Positions 50,013 through 59,906 of a stretch of DNA of 64,000 nt are shown here, one piece after another (within the stretch, counting starts at the first letter, position 1; each line of letters starts with the position of its first letter). The notes under the pieces are model-generated. The model searched no databases, was not told where the DNA came from, and was given only the letters and a program-made list of their open reading frames with translations. Both the position numbers and the translations under genes were made by a program. Source of the stretch: Oceanobacillus sp. CFH 90083 (GTDB lineage Bacteria; Bacillota; Bacilli; Bacillales; Amphibacillaceae); contig NZ_VIYG01000001.1 in the NCBI RefSeq assembly GCF_009389585.1, forward strand, positions 186,001 to 250,000, read 5' to 3'.

Positions 50013-51566
50013 ATGACAAAACAAACCTTTATCCAGGGAGCATTGATTCTAATTATCGCCGGGATGCTTACCCGTTTTATGGGTTTCATTAACCGTATGG
50101 TCGTAGCGCGCTTTATGGGTGAGGAAGGTGTCGGACTCTACATGATGGCTCTGCCTACCTTATTTTTAGTGATGACACTGACTCAATTCGGTCTTCCAGT
50201 TGCTATTTCCAAGCGTGTAGCTGAAGCAGATGCTCAAAATGATTCGAAGAAAATAAAACAAATTGTTGCTGTCTCCCTGGCTATCACCTTAAGTGCAAGT
50301 ATCCTGTTCACAGCGCTTTTGATACTGGCTGCACCAATTTTATCCGTTACCTTATTTACAGACAGCCGTGTATTACTTCCTCTGGTTGTTATTAGTCCAA
50401 TTATTCCGATTGCTGCTGTATCAGCAGTATTAAGAGGTTATTTTCAGGGAAAACAGAATATGAAACCCCAAAGTGTTGCTCAGGTACTGGAGCAAATTGT
50501 CCGGATTACATTTGTGGGTGTATTTATTTATATTCTCTTGCCTTATGGAATTGAATACGCCGCAGCCGGTGCTATGTTCAGTATTATTATTGGTGAATTT
50601 GCTTCTCTCTTATACATGATTCGAAAATTTCGTCAAAAAAGAAAGCTGAGAATACGAAAACATTTTACAGAAACAGTTCTGTCTGGAAAGGCAACAGCAA
50701 AAGAACTATTATCCATCTCTATGCCAACATTGGGAAATAGAATGATTGGTTCTATTTCAAATTTTCTTGATCCAATCATTATTGTCCAGTCTCTCGCACT
50801 CGCAGGTGTCACTGCTGCAGCTGCAACGAAGCAATATGGAGAATTAATGGGCTACACCATGCCTTTGTTATTTTTGCCGACATTTATTACAAGCTCCCTC
50901 TCTATTGCCCTCGTTCCTTCTATTTCTGAGGCAGGAGCTAAAAATCAAACAGAACTGATTCATAGCCGCATCCACCAATCTATCCGGATTTCCTTTGCAT
51001 CAGGGGCATTAGCTACGATTGTGATGACCTTATTTGCAGCAGATCTGCTCGATCTGATGTATCGCTCTGATTCTGCTGCTTCATTACTGATTATCATGGC
51101 ACCATTTTTCCTGTTTTTGTACATTCAAGCTCCATTACAAGCAGCATTACAAGCCCTGGATTTAGCCCGTCCAGCCATGTGGAATACGTTGATTGGCGTT
51201 ATCTTAAAATTTGGGGCTATGATCCTGCTGGCAACCAGCTCAAATCTGGGAATTAAAGGAGCAGCAATTGCGATCTGCGCTAATGTTGTTCTCGTTACCC
51301 TTCTTCATATTGCCGTACTAAAAAAAGAAATCAATTATTTCCCTGCCTGGAGAGATATAACCCGTATGATTATCCTATGCGGAGCAACTTTTCTGCTGAC
51401 ATATTATATCAAGAATCAATTTTACACCGATAATACAAATTTAATTTCATTTATCCTGCTGCTGGTTATCATTGTCCTGGTTTATATGATTCTGCTGATT
51501 CTATTACGATTTATTCGCAAGGATGAATTGCAACAGCTGCCATTTTTCCGAAAAAAGGGCATGTAA
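50013..51566 (+). CDS. spoVB: Stage V sporulation protein B, MOP-family flippase
   Basis: A 517-residue polytopic protein of the MOP/MATE-like polysaccharide flippase family, with about 14 hydrophobic helices. The start (GALILIIAGMLTRFMGFINR) and the block RFMGEEGVGLYMMALP are typical of SpoVB; in B. subtilis it is needed for the spore cortex and is thought to flip lipid II-type precursors. The position beside comN-secDF and yrzE matches B. subtilis spoVB rather than its paralogues. Divergent from comN. Confidence 0.92.
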   Translation: MTKQTFIQGALILIIAGMLTRFMGFINRMVVARFMGEEGVGLYMMALPTLFLVMTLTQFGLPVAISKRVAEADAQNDSKKIKQIVAVSLAITLSASILFTALLILAAPILSVTLFTDSRVLLPLVVISPIIPIAAVSAVLRGYFQGKQNMKPQSVAQVLEQIVRITFVGVFIYILLPYGIEYAAAGAMFSIIIGEFASLLYMIRKFRQKRKLRIRKHFTETVLSGKATAKELLSISMPTLGNRMIGSISNFLDPIIIVQSLALAGVTAAAATKQYGELMGYTMPLLFLPTFITSSLSIALVPSISEAGAKNQTELIHSRIHQSIRISFASGALATIVMTLFAADLLDLMYRSDSAASLLIIMAPFFLFLYIQAPLQAALQALDLARPAMWNTLIGVILKFGAMILLATSSNLGIKGAAIAICANVVLVTLLHIAVLKKEINYFPAWRDITRMIILCGATFLLTYYIKNQFYTDNTNLISFILLLVIIVLVYMILLILLRFIRKDELQQLPFFRKKGM

Positions 51567-51690
51567 CAAGCCATTTGCTTCTTATTCAGCTTCTTTAGGG
51601 AGCAGGTACAAGCAGAGAAAATTTAGCTTCTAAATTAGATGTCCCGGCATAAAGATAGAGTAAGGGACAAACTCAGGAGGAGATGAATAC

Positions 51691-52074
51691 ATGGAGAAGA
51701 TTCAATGGACATCCTTACTCTACGGCTGGATCATATTGTTTGGCTTACTTTTTTTCTTAAGTTTTACGTTAGGATTATTACTGAAATTTATAGATATGAA
51801 AGAAACAACATTATCCTGGACTACCTTTATCATCGGGCTGCTTATTTTATTTATTTGCGGACTGGTTACTGGTTTAAAAGGAAAAGCAAAGGGTTGGCTT
51901 TTAGGTGTGCTGATTGGATTAGGATTTACCGGATTTGTTTTCCTCGTGCAGTTTCTTGGATATCAGCAGGGCTTTTCATTAACGCAAGCAATGTATCATA
52001 GCTTTTATCTGATTGCAGCTATCCTGGGAGGGATTATCGGTGTAAACTTTTCAAGTCCCATAGAAGAGAAATAA
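51691..52074 (+). CDS. yrzE: YrzE-like membrane protein (TIGR04086/DUF3792 family)
   Basis: A 127-residue protein with four hydrophobic helices (about 10-32, 42-60, 67-90 and 103-120), small loops and glycine-rich packing (GLVTGLKGKAKGWLLGVLIG). Function unknown. Position between spoVB and yajC matches B. subtilis yrzE. AGGAGG is upstream of the ATG. Confidence 0.87.
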   Translation: MEKIQWTSLLYGWIILFGLLFFLSFTLGLLLKFIDMKETTLSWTTFIIGLLILFICGLVTGLKGKAKGWLLGVLIGLGFTGFVFLVQFLGYQQGFSLTQAMYHSFYLIAAILGGIIGVNFSSPIEEK

Positions 52075-52094
52075 GCTCCATACTCTATAGCGGA

Positions 52095-52148
52095 TATAAT
52101 GCATAAAAAAAGCTAATGGTTAACCATTAGCTTTTTTTATGCATTATA
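52095..52148. terminator. 54-bp perfect palindrome, bidirectional terminator
   Basis: Two 27-bp arms meet without spacer (52095-52121, 52122-52148) and contain AGCTAATGGTT and runs of seven A and seven T. It separates the convergent yrzE and yajC genes, starting 20 bp after yrzE and touching the yajC stop. Confidence 0.9.
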
Positions 52149-52406
52149 CTATTGTTTTACTTCTCGAATCGCAGAACGATCATATGTTAATTTTGTTCCT
52201 TCTGGAGTAATTAACACGATTGTACCTTCGTCAATGGCATGGATTTTCGCATGTAATCCGCCAATTGTTACGATGTCATTTCCTTTTTGAAGGCTATCCT
52301 GCATTTCTCTTACTTGCTTCTGACGCTTTTGCTGCGGACGAATAAGTAAGAAATAAAAAATAGCAAACATAAGTACAATCCATAAAATTGGTGTAATCAT
52401 TTCCAT
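52149..52406 (-). CDS. yajC: Preprotein translocase subunit YajC
   Basis: YajC associates with SecDF at the translocon. The 85-residue protein has one N-terminal membrane helix (about 3-22), the LLIRPQQKRQK stop-transfer motif, and the soluble part with GNDIVTIGGLHAKI. The start at 52406 has GGAG 9 bp upstream; an ATG at 52415 directly abuts it. It follows tgt by 16 bp. Confidence 0.95.
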   Translation of the reverse strand: MEMITPILWIVLMFAIFYFLLIRPQQKRQKQVREMQDSLQKGNDIVTIGGLHAKIHAIDEGTIVLITPEGTKLTYDRSAIREVKQ

Positions 52407-52422
52407 ATGTTCCATCTCCTTC

Positions 52423-53586
<1,164 letters not shown>

Positions 53587-53621
53587 CTAAACATATCATA
53601 ACGCATTTATACCCGGTTAAG

Positions 53622-54650
53622 CTAGATAATAAGCATGGCATCACCGAAGCTGAAAAAGCGATAACGCTCTTTCACCGCCTCATGATATGCATGAAGTACC
53701 TCATCTTTGCCGGCCAATGCACTTACAAGCATAATAAGCGTTGATTTAGGCAGATGAAAATTCGTAATTAATCCATCAATCGCCTGATATTGATATGGCG
53801 GATAGATGAAAATATCTGTCCAGCCGCTTGTTTCCACAAACGTCCCATTATTATCACGGGCGATTGTTTCTAATGTACGAGTGGAAGTGGTTCCTACCGA
53901 AACAATTCTTCTTCCATCTGCTTTAGCACTGTTTAATACTTCACTTGTTTCTTGGGACATACGGTAAAATTCACTGTGCATCGTGTGCTCTTCGACAGAA
54001 TCCACACTTACAGGCCGAAATGTACCCAGCCCGACATGAAGTGTGATAAAAACAATCTGTACACCTTTTTCTTTTAATTGGCCTAATAATTCATCGGTAA
54101 AATGAAGTCCGGCGGTTGGAGCAGCAGCAGATCCTTTTTCTTTGGCATAAACAGTCTGGTATCGGTCTTTTTCAGAAAGCTGTTCCTTAATATATGGCGG
54201 CAATGGCATCTCACCAAGCTCATCTAATATTTCATAAAAAATACCGTCATAAGAAAACCTTACTTTTCGTCCGCCATGCTCTTTGATATCTGTACAAACA
54301 GCTTGTAATAATCCATCTCCAAAATCAATCACGGTACCCTTTTTTACTTTCTTCGCTGGCTTTACTAAAACTTCCCAATCATCGCCTTCTCCCTGATGCA
54401 GCAAAAGAACCTCTATCTTAGCTCCTGTATCTGCTTTTACACCATATAAACGGGCCGGCAAAACCTTTGTGTCATTTAAAACAAGACAATCTCCTGCACG
54501 AAGATAATCTTTGATATCTGAAAAATGCCGGTGCTGTATTTGACCTGTCTGCTTGTCCAAAACGCAAAGTCTGGAGGCCGTCCGATCCTTCAGTGGTGTC
54601 TGCGCAATTAATTCTTCGGGCAGGTCGAAATCAAAATCTTCTATATTCAT
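53622..54650 (-). CDS. queA: S-adenosylmethionine:tRNA ribosyltransferase-isomerase
   Basis: QueA adds the ribosyl group of SAM to preQ1-tRNA, giving epoxyqueuosine. The 342 residues show the family start [15 protein letters not shown], the block [17 protein letters not shown] near 85, [10 protein letters not shown] near 165, and the C-terminal [15 protein letters not shown]. Length is standard. It acts directly after Tgt, the next gene. Confidence 0.97.
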   Translation of the reverse strand: MNIEDFDFDLPEELIAQTPLKDRTASRLCVLDKQTGQIQHRHFSDIKDYLRAGDCLVLNDTKVLPARLYGVKADTGAKIEVLLLHQGEGDDWEVLVKPAKKVKKGTVIDFGDGLLQAVCTDIKEHGGRKVRFSYDGIFYEILDELGEMPLPPYIKEQLSEKDRYQTVYAKEKGSAAAPTAGLHFTDELLGQLKEKGVQIVFITLHVGLGTFRPVSVDSVEEHTMHSEFYRMSQETSEVLNSAKADGRRIVSVGTTSTRTLETIARDNNGTFVETSGWTDIFIYPPYQYQAIDGLITNFHLPKSTLIMLVSALAGKDEVLHAYHEAVKERYRFFSFGDAMLII

Positions 54651-54686
54651 GTCTATCTCCTTACTTTCCTCTTATCGAATAGAACC

Positions 54687-54878
54687 TTATCGGAATCTGC
54701 TTATAATAAACAGAATTAGTGTTAATATAACACTAACGAGAATGGATGTCATTAATGGGAAGTGAAAGGTTATATTTCCTTTTTGAAACGTAAAATCTCC
54801 CGGAAGTCTGCCGATAAATGACCAAAGCAAACCTGCTACAATTAGTATAATCCCGGCAATAATAAAGATTTTTCCCAT
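54687..54878 (-). CDS. DUF2905 small membrane protein
   Basis: A 63-residue protein with two hydrophobic helices (about 3-22 and 42-62) around the family motif GRLPGDFTFQKGNITFHFPL. Function unknown. Its ATG shares one base with the ruvB stop (TAATG), so it is translated with ruvAB, a conserved arrangement between ruvB and queA. Confidence 0.9.
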   Translation of the reverse strand: MGKIFIIAGIILIVAGLLWSFIGRLPGDFTFQKGNITFHFPLMTSILVSVILTLILFIISRFR

Positions 54879-55885
54879 TATTCTTCCCCATTTACCATTG
54901 GTATTCCAAAATGTTCATAAGCTTTTGGCGTCACTTTCCTGCCTCTTGGTGTCCGCTGGATCAGACCTAATTGAAGCAGAAAGGGTTCGTATACTTCCTC
55001 AATCGTTTGAGATTCCTCACCAATTGTTGCGGCAATGGTATCCAGTCCAACAGGACCACCATCAAAACCTTCTATAATCCCTTTTAACAGTTTATGATCA
55101 ATATGATCCAGGCCGGCGTCATCAACCTGCAGCATTTGCAAAGCCTGTCTTGTTGTCTCAAAACTGATCTCTGTTTCCCCTTTTACCTGGGAAATATCAC
55201 GTACTCTTTTCAATAGACGGTTGGCGATACGCGGTGTTCCTCTCGATCTGCGGGCAATCTCTACGGCCGCATCCTCTGAAATGGTCATATGAAATATATC
55301 TGCTGTACGCATGACAATCAGGCGCAGGTCAGATACATCATAGTATTCTAGACGACTGAGTACCCCAAACCGGTCACGTAAAGGCGCACTTAAAAGTCCG
55401 GATCGTGTCGTCGCTCCTACTAGCGTAAAAGGCGGTAAATCAATCCGGACACTGCGCGCGCTTGGTCCACTGCCTATTACGATATCAATAAAAAAGTCTT
55501 CCATTGCTGGATACAGCACTTCTTCAACAGCTCTCGGAAGGCGGTGTACTTCATCAATAAATAATACATCTCCCGGCTCCAGCGAGGAAAGGATTGCCGC
55601 TAAATCCCCTGCCCGTTCAATTGCCGGACCTGAAGTAGACCGGAACTGCACACCCATTTCATTCGCAATAATTGAAGCCAGCGTTGTTTTCCCTAATCCC
55701 GGCGGTCCATATAACAATACATGATCAAGTGGCTCTTCACGCATTTTTGCTGCTTGAATAAAGATGCTTAAATTTTCCTTCACCTTGGGCTGGCCAATAT
55801 AATCCTCTAGTTGCAACGGTCTTAAGCTTTGCTCTATCGATATATCTTCATCATGCAAATTTCCGTCAATCATCCGTTCATTCAA
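54878..55885 (-). CDS. ruvB: Holliday junction branch migration ATPase RuvB
   Basis: RuvB is the hexameric motor of RuvAB branch migration. The 335 residues include [15 protein letters not shown], Walker [10 protein letters not shown] (about 56-64), Walker [10 protein letters not shown], sensor 1 GATTRSG, and the C-terminal winged helix ([19 protein letters not shown]). TTG at 55885 is chosen as start: GGAGG lies 7 bp upstream and the length then matches B. subtilis (334). An ATG at 55915 would add ten residues translated through that site. Confidence 0.95.
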   Translation of the reverse strand: MNERMIDGNLHDEDISIEQSLRPLQLEDYIGQPKVKENLSIFIQAAKMREEPLDHVLLYGPPGLGKTTLASIIANEMGVQFRSTSGPAIERAGDLAAILSSLEPGDVLFIDEVHRLPRAVEEVLYPAMEDFFIDIVIGSGPSARSVRIDLPPFTLVGATTRSGLLSAPLRDRFGVLSRLEYYDVSDLRLIVMRTADIFHMTISEDAAVEIARRSRGTPRIANRLLKRVRDISQVKGETEISFETTRQALQMLQVDDAGLDHIDHKLLKGIIEGFDGGPVGLDTIAATIGEESQTIEEVYEPFLLQLGLIQRTPRGRKVTPKAYEHFGIPMVNGEE

Positions 55886-55962
55886 GGATAGCCCTCCTTT
55901 CTGGTACATGTCCAAGAAGTCTCATATGACATTTTATTCTCCTTTTTGAACATCCTGCGCCA

Positions 55963-56571
55963 TTATTTTGCTAACAAGCTGAATGCTTTGCGAATCACTT
56001 CATCCGTATTTTGAAGCGTACTATCTGATTTTAATCGCGGTGTAATTTTCTTCAATTCACTTGCTGTAAAGCCTAATGATTTTAAAGCATCCAGCGCTTC
56101 TGAAACAATCTCCCGATCTTGTGTATTTGCCGTTGATTCAGAGTGCCCGGCAGTACTTTCGATGGCAAAGTCATTAACCAGCTTTCCTTTCAAATCCAAA
56201 ATGATTTGACGGGCGGTTTTTTTTCCAACCCCCGGAAAGGTTGTTAAAAACTTTTCATCTTCATTTTCAACGGCAGCAATAAACCCTTGGATATTGACGC
56301 CGGCTAAAATTGCCAAAGCTCCTTTTGGTCCGATTCCTGACACAGAAATAAGCTTTGTGAATAAGTATTTCTCATCCGTATTGCGAAAACCGAATAAGAT
56401 TTGCGCATCCTCTCTGACATGATGATGCGTATGTATTTGGACCTGCTGATTCATTTCCGGTTCAAATACATACGGATTTGGGCAAATAATTTCATACCCG
56501 ACACCATGTACATCGACAATGACAGCATTCTCTTTTATGGAACTAAGCTTTCCGTTTATATATGCAATCAA
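55963..56571 (-). CDS. ruvA: Holliday junction DNA-binding protein RuvA
   Basis: RuvA tetramers hold the junction for RuvB. The 202 residues have the OB fold (about 1-62), two helix-hairpin-helix motifs (LISVSGIGPKGALAILAG and LTTFPGVGKKTARQIILDL), and domain III (about 150-202), which contacts RuvB. The start is TTG at 56571 with AAGGAG about 9 bp upstream. It precedes ruvB by 77 bp. Confidence 0.96.
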   Translation of the reverse strand: MIAYINGKLSSIKENAVIVDVHGVGYEIICPNPYVFEPEMNQQVQIHTHHHVREDAQILFGFRNTDEKYLFTKLISVSGIGPKGALAILAGVNIQGFIAAVENEDEKFLTTFPGVGKKTARQIILDLKGKLVNDFAIESTAGHSESTANTQDREIVSEALDALKSLGFTASELKKITPRLKSDSTLQNTDEVIRKAFSLLAK

Positions 56572-56603
56572 ATTATTAAACTCCTTTTGTTCGAGACGAA
56601 ATC

Positions 56604-56645
56604 AATGAATAAACTTCTATTTTTCTAAATAGAAGTTTATTCATT
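56604..56645 (-). terminator. Hairpin overlapping the yebC stop
   Basis: A perfect 17-bp repeat (56604-56620, 56629-56645) whose upstream arm on the minus strand contains the last codons and the stop of yebC. The following T content is low (GATTTCG), so it may limit rather than stop read-through into ruvA. Confidence 0.6.
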
Positions 56646-57368
56646 CGACTCCAGATTATGATGAACATCTTGCACATCTTCATTTTCTTCCAATGTGTCC
56701 ACCAGCTTCATCATCTTCTCCTCATCTTCTTCAGACAGAGAGTTATAATTTTGTGGAATTAATGTGACTTCTGCATCAGCCAGCTTGTAAGACTGCTCCT
56801 CTAAATAAGAAACAACATTTTGATAATCCTCCGGGCTTGTGAAAATTTCATAAGCTCCGTCCTCCACACTGACATCCTCTGCGCCGGCTTCCAGTGCATC
56901 TAAAGTAATGGTATCTTCATCAATAGAACCATCTTCATTTTCAATCACAATATATCCTTTACGGTCAAACATAAAGGATACACTGCCATTTTCTCCAAGG
57001 TTTCCGCCATTCTTTTTAAAAGCGTGTCTAATCTCCGCTGCGGTACGATTTTTATTATCGGTTAATACATGAACAATTACCGCGACTCCGCCGGGACCAT
57101 AGCCTTCATACGTGATTTCCTCATAAGTAGCACCATCCAGTGTACCTGTTGCTTTTTTTATATTTCGCTCTATATTATCATTTGGCATATTGTCAGCCTT
57201 TGCTTTTTCAACAGCTGTTCTCAAAGCGGCATTTGTATCCAGATCTCCACCGCCATTTTTTGCAGCAAGATAGATATCTTTTGCATGCCTCATAAAAATT
57301 TTACCTTTTTTTGCATCCTGTGCATTTTTTCTTTTCTGTATGTTTTTCCATTTGGAATGTCCAGCCAT
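56637..57368 (-). CDS. yebC: YebC/PmpR family protein
   Basis: A 243-residue member of the YebC family. It was long listed as a transcription regulator; recent work on the family (TACO1 in mitochondria, YebC in bacteria) points to relief of ribosome stalling at proline-rich stretches. The family start [20 protein letters not shown], the block [29 protein letters not shown], and the acidic C-terminal domain are all present. Length is standard. It lies between ruvA and the coxA-like gene, as in B. subtilis yrbC. Confidence 0.94.
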   Translation of the reverse strand: MAGHSKWKNIQKRKNAQDAKKGKIFMRHAKDIYLAAKNGGGDLDTNAALRTAVEKAKADNMPNDNIERNIKKATGTLDGATYEEITYEGYGPGGVAVIVHVLTDNKNRTAAEIRHAFKKNGGNLGENGSVSFMFDRKGYIVIENEDGSIDEDTITLDALEAGAEDVSVEDGAYEIFTSPEDYQNVVSYLEEQSYKLADAEVTLIPQNYNSLSEEDEEKMMKLVDTLEENEDVQDVHHNLESNE

Positions 57369-57429
57369 TAGACATACTCCTCTCTCGAAACTCTTTTTTT
57401 ACTATATCAAAAAAAGTCCCTTCAGAAAA

Positions 57430-57447
57430 GGAAAACCGTCTTTTTCC
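57430..57447 (-). terminator. Weak terminator after the coxA-like gene
   Basis: On the minus strand GGAAAA and TTTTCC pair around six bases and continue into TTTTC. Confidence 0.45.
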
Positions 57448-57452
57448 TGCAA

Positions 57453-57950
57453 CTATTCGAATAGATTTTGAAACAGACGTTCCATCTCTTTATCCATCTG
57501 ATCCGCTTCATCCCGTGCATAAAAATCTTTTACCCGTTCCCATTTTGCCTTATTATTATAAATGTACAGCTTCTTTTCTGTATTCAGAATTTGCTCGATA
57601 TCCTCACTTATTTCCTCAAAATCACGCTGATCTGTACCTATTTTCATTTGAACTGCCACGACGACGCGATCTGCTTCCGTAACAACTTGTGCATCCTCCA
57701 CTTCTGCATGCTCGCGAATTAATTCTTGGAATGCAGCAGATTCTTCCCTGTCAAAAGATGCTAATGACGGCGGTTCAACGTGTTCTTCAGGATCTTCTTC
57801 TGAAACAGGTTGATTTCTATTGTCCTCATAGTGAATTGGCTGAACAGGCTGTTCATTGCTTACGTCATCTTCTGTAGATGTATTTGCACAGCCTGTCAGA
57901 AATAATGTTACCAATATGGCATAAAACAGATATTGTATTTTAAACATCAT
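57453..57950 (-). CDS. coxA: YhcN/YlaJ-family sporulation lipoprotein (CoxA-like)
   Basis: A 165-residue probable lipoprotein. The signal peptide ends in a lipobox (FLTGC, cysteine near residue 20), followed by a polar acidic linker (about 25-65) and the YhcN/YlaJ domain (about 80-165; VEDAQVVTEADRVVVAVQM, then KLYIYNNKAKWERVKDF). B. subtilis CoxA (YrbB), between safA and yebC, is a spore-cortex-associated protein of the same family; the assignment rests mainly on position. ATG at 57950 and 57947 are both near GGAGG. Confidence 0.75.
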   Translation of the reverse strand: MMFKIQYLFYAILVTLFLTGCANTSTEDDVSNEQPVQPIHYEDNRNQPVSEEDPEEHVEPPSLASFDREESAAFQELIREHAEVEDAQVVTEADRVVVAVQMKIGTDQRDFEEISEDIEQILNTEKKLYIYNNKAKWERVKDFYARDEADQMDKEMERLFQNLFE

Positions 57951-58039
57951 AAAATCCTCCCTCATACTATAGTATGGATAAGGAAGGATTTTTTACACCA
58001 CTATTTTTAGAGAATAAGAATGGGTTAAAAATGCTGGAA

Positions 58040-58170
58040 ATTGCCGTCCAGAAATACACTCCGCTTTCCGCCGGACTTATCTTCCAGAAAAAAGTGTGTT
58101 TTTCTATGGCGTCTTCCAGCCAGGACTCTGATTACTCGCCCCATCGAAACTCATTGAAGCACCAATCTTT
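58040..58170. repeat. Intergenic repeat copy, inverted core
   Basis: The core occurs inverted at 58123-58145: read on the minus strand it is CGATGGGGCGAGTAATCAGA then GTCC. The flank CACTCCGCTTTCCGCCGGA (58058-58076) and repeated CTTCCAG words belong to a different, palindromic-looking unit. It lies between safA and the coxA-like gene. Confidence 0.65.
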
Positions 58171-58190
58171 GGCGGGCACACTAAGTTTTT

Positions 58191-58214
58191 AAAACCAAGT
58201 CATTTCTTGGTTTT
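58191..58214. terminator. Terminator after safA
   Basis: AAAACCAAG (58191-58199) and CTTGGTTTT (58206-58214) form a perfect hairpin 17 bp after the safA stop; the T run is better on the plus strand. Confidence 0.6.
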
Positions 58215-58230
58215 TCTTACATTTAAGCTT

Positions 58231-59412
58231 TTATGAATTGGCGTCATGTTTATTATCAGATAATTCCGGAAAAAATGGCGGCTTTGGATAGAAAGTGTTT
58301 CTTTGTGAATCAGATAAACCAGTCTGATCAGGCTGGAAATAATGTCGATTTTCAGCGAATCCCGGAACCTGACCGGGGTTATGCACAAATGATGCTGATG
58401 TTGGTAAATGATTTGGATTATAAGCTGATGACTGTCTATGATCTGTCTTTTGATTAGAAGTTATATCCATATCGTCTGCTGGATATGCTTTAGGCGCAGG
58501 TGCTTGCTGATTTATTTGATTTACAGATGCTTGCCGCTGGTGAGCCATCATTGTTTGAAAGTCTTGATTAGCTGCTTCAAATTGTTCTGTAGGAAATCCA
58601 GCCGGCATCGGATGAAAAGTTCCTTGAGTCTGCTGTAATGGATATTGATTTCCACAGCCGCAGTCTCCCATTGGCGGCATCATAGGAAAACCATGCTGCA
58701 TTCCCGGCTGGCCAGGATAAGGACTACAAGGGTGCATCGGTGGCATTGGCGGGCAAGGCATGTAAAATATTGGCATCATTTGTGGTAGCAATACCATTGG
58801 CTCACAAGGTATCGCCGGTTGTGGCTGATATCCTTCAAACTCAGCTGGCTTCTGCTGCGGTGGCTGTTGCTTCTCTTTGCAGGCTGGCTTCTGTTCCTCA
58901 CTTGGCTTCATTTTTTCTTTCTTATGCTCTTTCTTATGTTCTTTTGGCTTCGGTGGTTCGGCCTTCTTTATTGGCTTCTCCTCCGCTTTCATTTCTTTTT
59001 CTAAAATAGGTATCGCGGGTACCTTTGGCATTTTGGGCATAACTGCCTCAAATTGCTCTTTTTTCTTTTCTTGTTGATCGTCTTCTTTTAATACAGCGAT
59101 GGGTGTCGGTGTTTTTTGTTTATACGGATGCTCCTCTTTTTTCTTCTCTTCTTTTTGTACTGGTTTTTTTTGTTCTTTTTTTGCTGTTTTTGTCTCTTCT
59201 TTCTTTTTAGAAACGGGCGTCATTTGTTCCTTTTTAGACACTTCTTTTTGTACTGATTTTTTGGAACCAGGTATTTTTATTTTCATTCCTGGCATAAGTT
59301 TTTCCGGGTTAGCTAAGTGTGAATTTACCTTTTTCAACTCCTCAAAAGAAGCATTATACTTCTCCGCCAAATTCCATAACGTATCTCCAAGTTGCACAAT
59401 GTGTATTTTCAA
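58231..59412 (-). CDS. safA: Spore coat morphogenetic protein SafA
   Basis: SafA organises the inner spore coat in B. subtilis, binding the cortex through its LysM domain and recruiting coat proteins. Here 393 residues: LysM at 1-49 (MKIHIVQLGDTLWNLAEKYN; ending GMKIKIPGS), a Lys/Glu/Pro-rich low-complexity linker (about 50-185), and a Pro/Met/Cys-rich region (about 195-260; PCPPMPPMHPCSPYPG) followed by a Gln/Asn-rich tail. Length and the position beside coxA match B. subtilis SafA (387). The tail composition is poorly conserved in this family. Confidence 0.9.
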   Translation of the reverse strand: MKIHIVQLGDTLWNLAEKYNASFEELKKVNSHLANPEKLMPGMKIKIPGSKKSVQKEVSKKEQMTPVSKKKEETKTAKKEQKKPVQKEEKKKEEHPYKQKTPTPIAVLKEDDQQEKKKEQFEAVMPKMPKVPAIPILEKEMKAEEKPIKKAEPPKPKEHKKEHKKEKMKPSEEQKPACKEKQQPPQQKPAEFEGYQPQPAIPCEPMVLLPQMMPIFYMPCPPMPPMHPCSPYPGQPGMQHGFPMMPPMGDCGCGNQYPLQQTQGTFHPMPAGFPTEQFEAANQDFQTMMAHQRQASVNQINQQAPAPKAYPADDMDITSNQKTDHRQSSAYNPNHLPTSASFVHNPGQVPGFAENRHYFQPDQTGLSDSQRNTFYPKPPFFPELSDNKHDANS

Positions 59413-59906
59413 AAATAACGAACTCCCTTCCCTTTCGTAATTGAAATGGGCTAATGCTCTATATCAGCATATGCATGATATAGAAAAAAGTTGCACATGG
59501 GTGCTGTCATATTGTTCAGAATGCCGAATCTTCTATCATCAGAAAGGACGACAAGCCGTTAAACTGCGATAGAAAAATGATATGGTAAAAATATAATTGG
59601 GCATACTATCAAAGCAGAGATACCGCTTTAAATTTTACAGCAATAGTACTTGGCAATGGATCACCTATCGAGCGTTTACTTTTGTCTAATAAAGGGGTAT
59701 AGAACTACTACCGTATCCTGTAACAAAAGATAAGCCAGCATGAAGCTTTATTTCATACTGTTCCAGTAATAATCCTCGCTTACAGCTTTACCGGTATCTT
59801 GGTAATAGTTGATTTTATAATAAATACTTGTTAGGATATGAAAGTCTAAACAATACAATATTACATTTTGTATTGACGTTCGTTCAAATATAGGAAGGAG
59901 AAAATT
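59413..59906. other. Divergent intergenic region of safA and the BCCT transporter
   Basis: Contains a palindromic CTATATCA...TGATATAG (59459-59483), 47 bp before safA on the minus strand, which may be an operator or a hairpin in the safA leader; no clear sigma-E or sigma-K promoter could be assigned. On the transporter side a sigma-B-like promoter is at 59674-59700. I see no gene here. Confidence 0.6.
59674..59700 (+). promoter_or_regulatory. Candidate sigma-B promoter of the BCCT transporter
   Basis: GTTTAC (59674-59679) and GGGTAT (59695-59700), 15 bp apart, fit the general-stress consensus GTTTAA-N12-15-GGGTAT with one mismatch. The leader would be about 200 nt. A sigma-A-like pair, TTGATT and TAGGAT 17 bp apart, is nearer the gene (about 59810-59840). 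Confidence 0.5.

Noticed and set aside
58740-59440. Several leucine-, phenylalanine- and cysteine-rich frames opposite safA
   Set aside because: Mirror images of the low-complexity Lys/Glu/Pro codons of safA.
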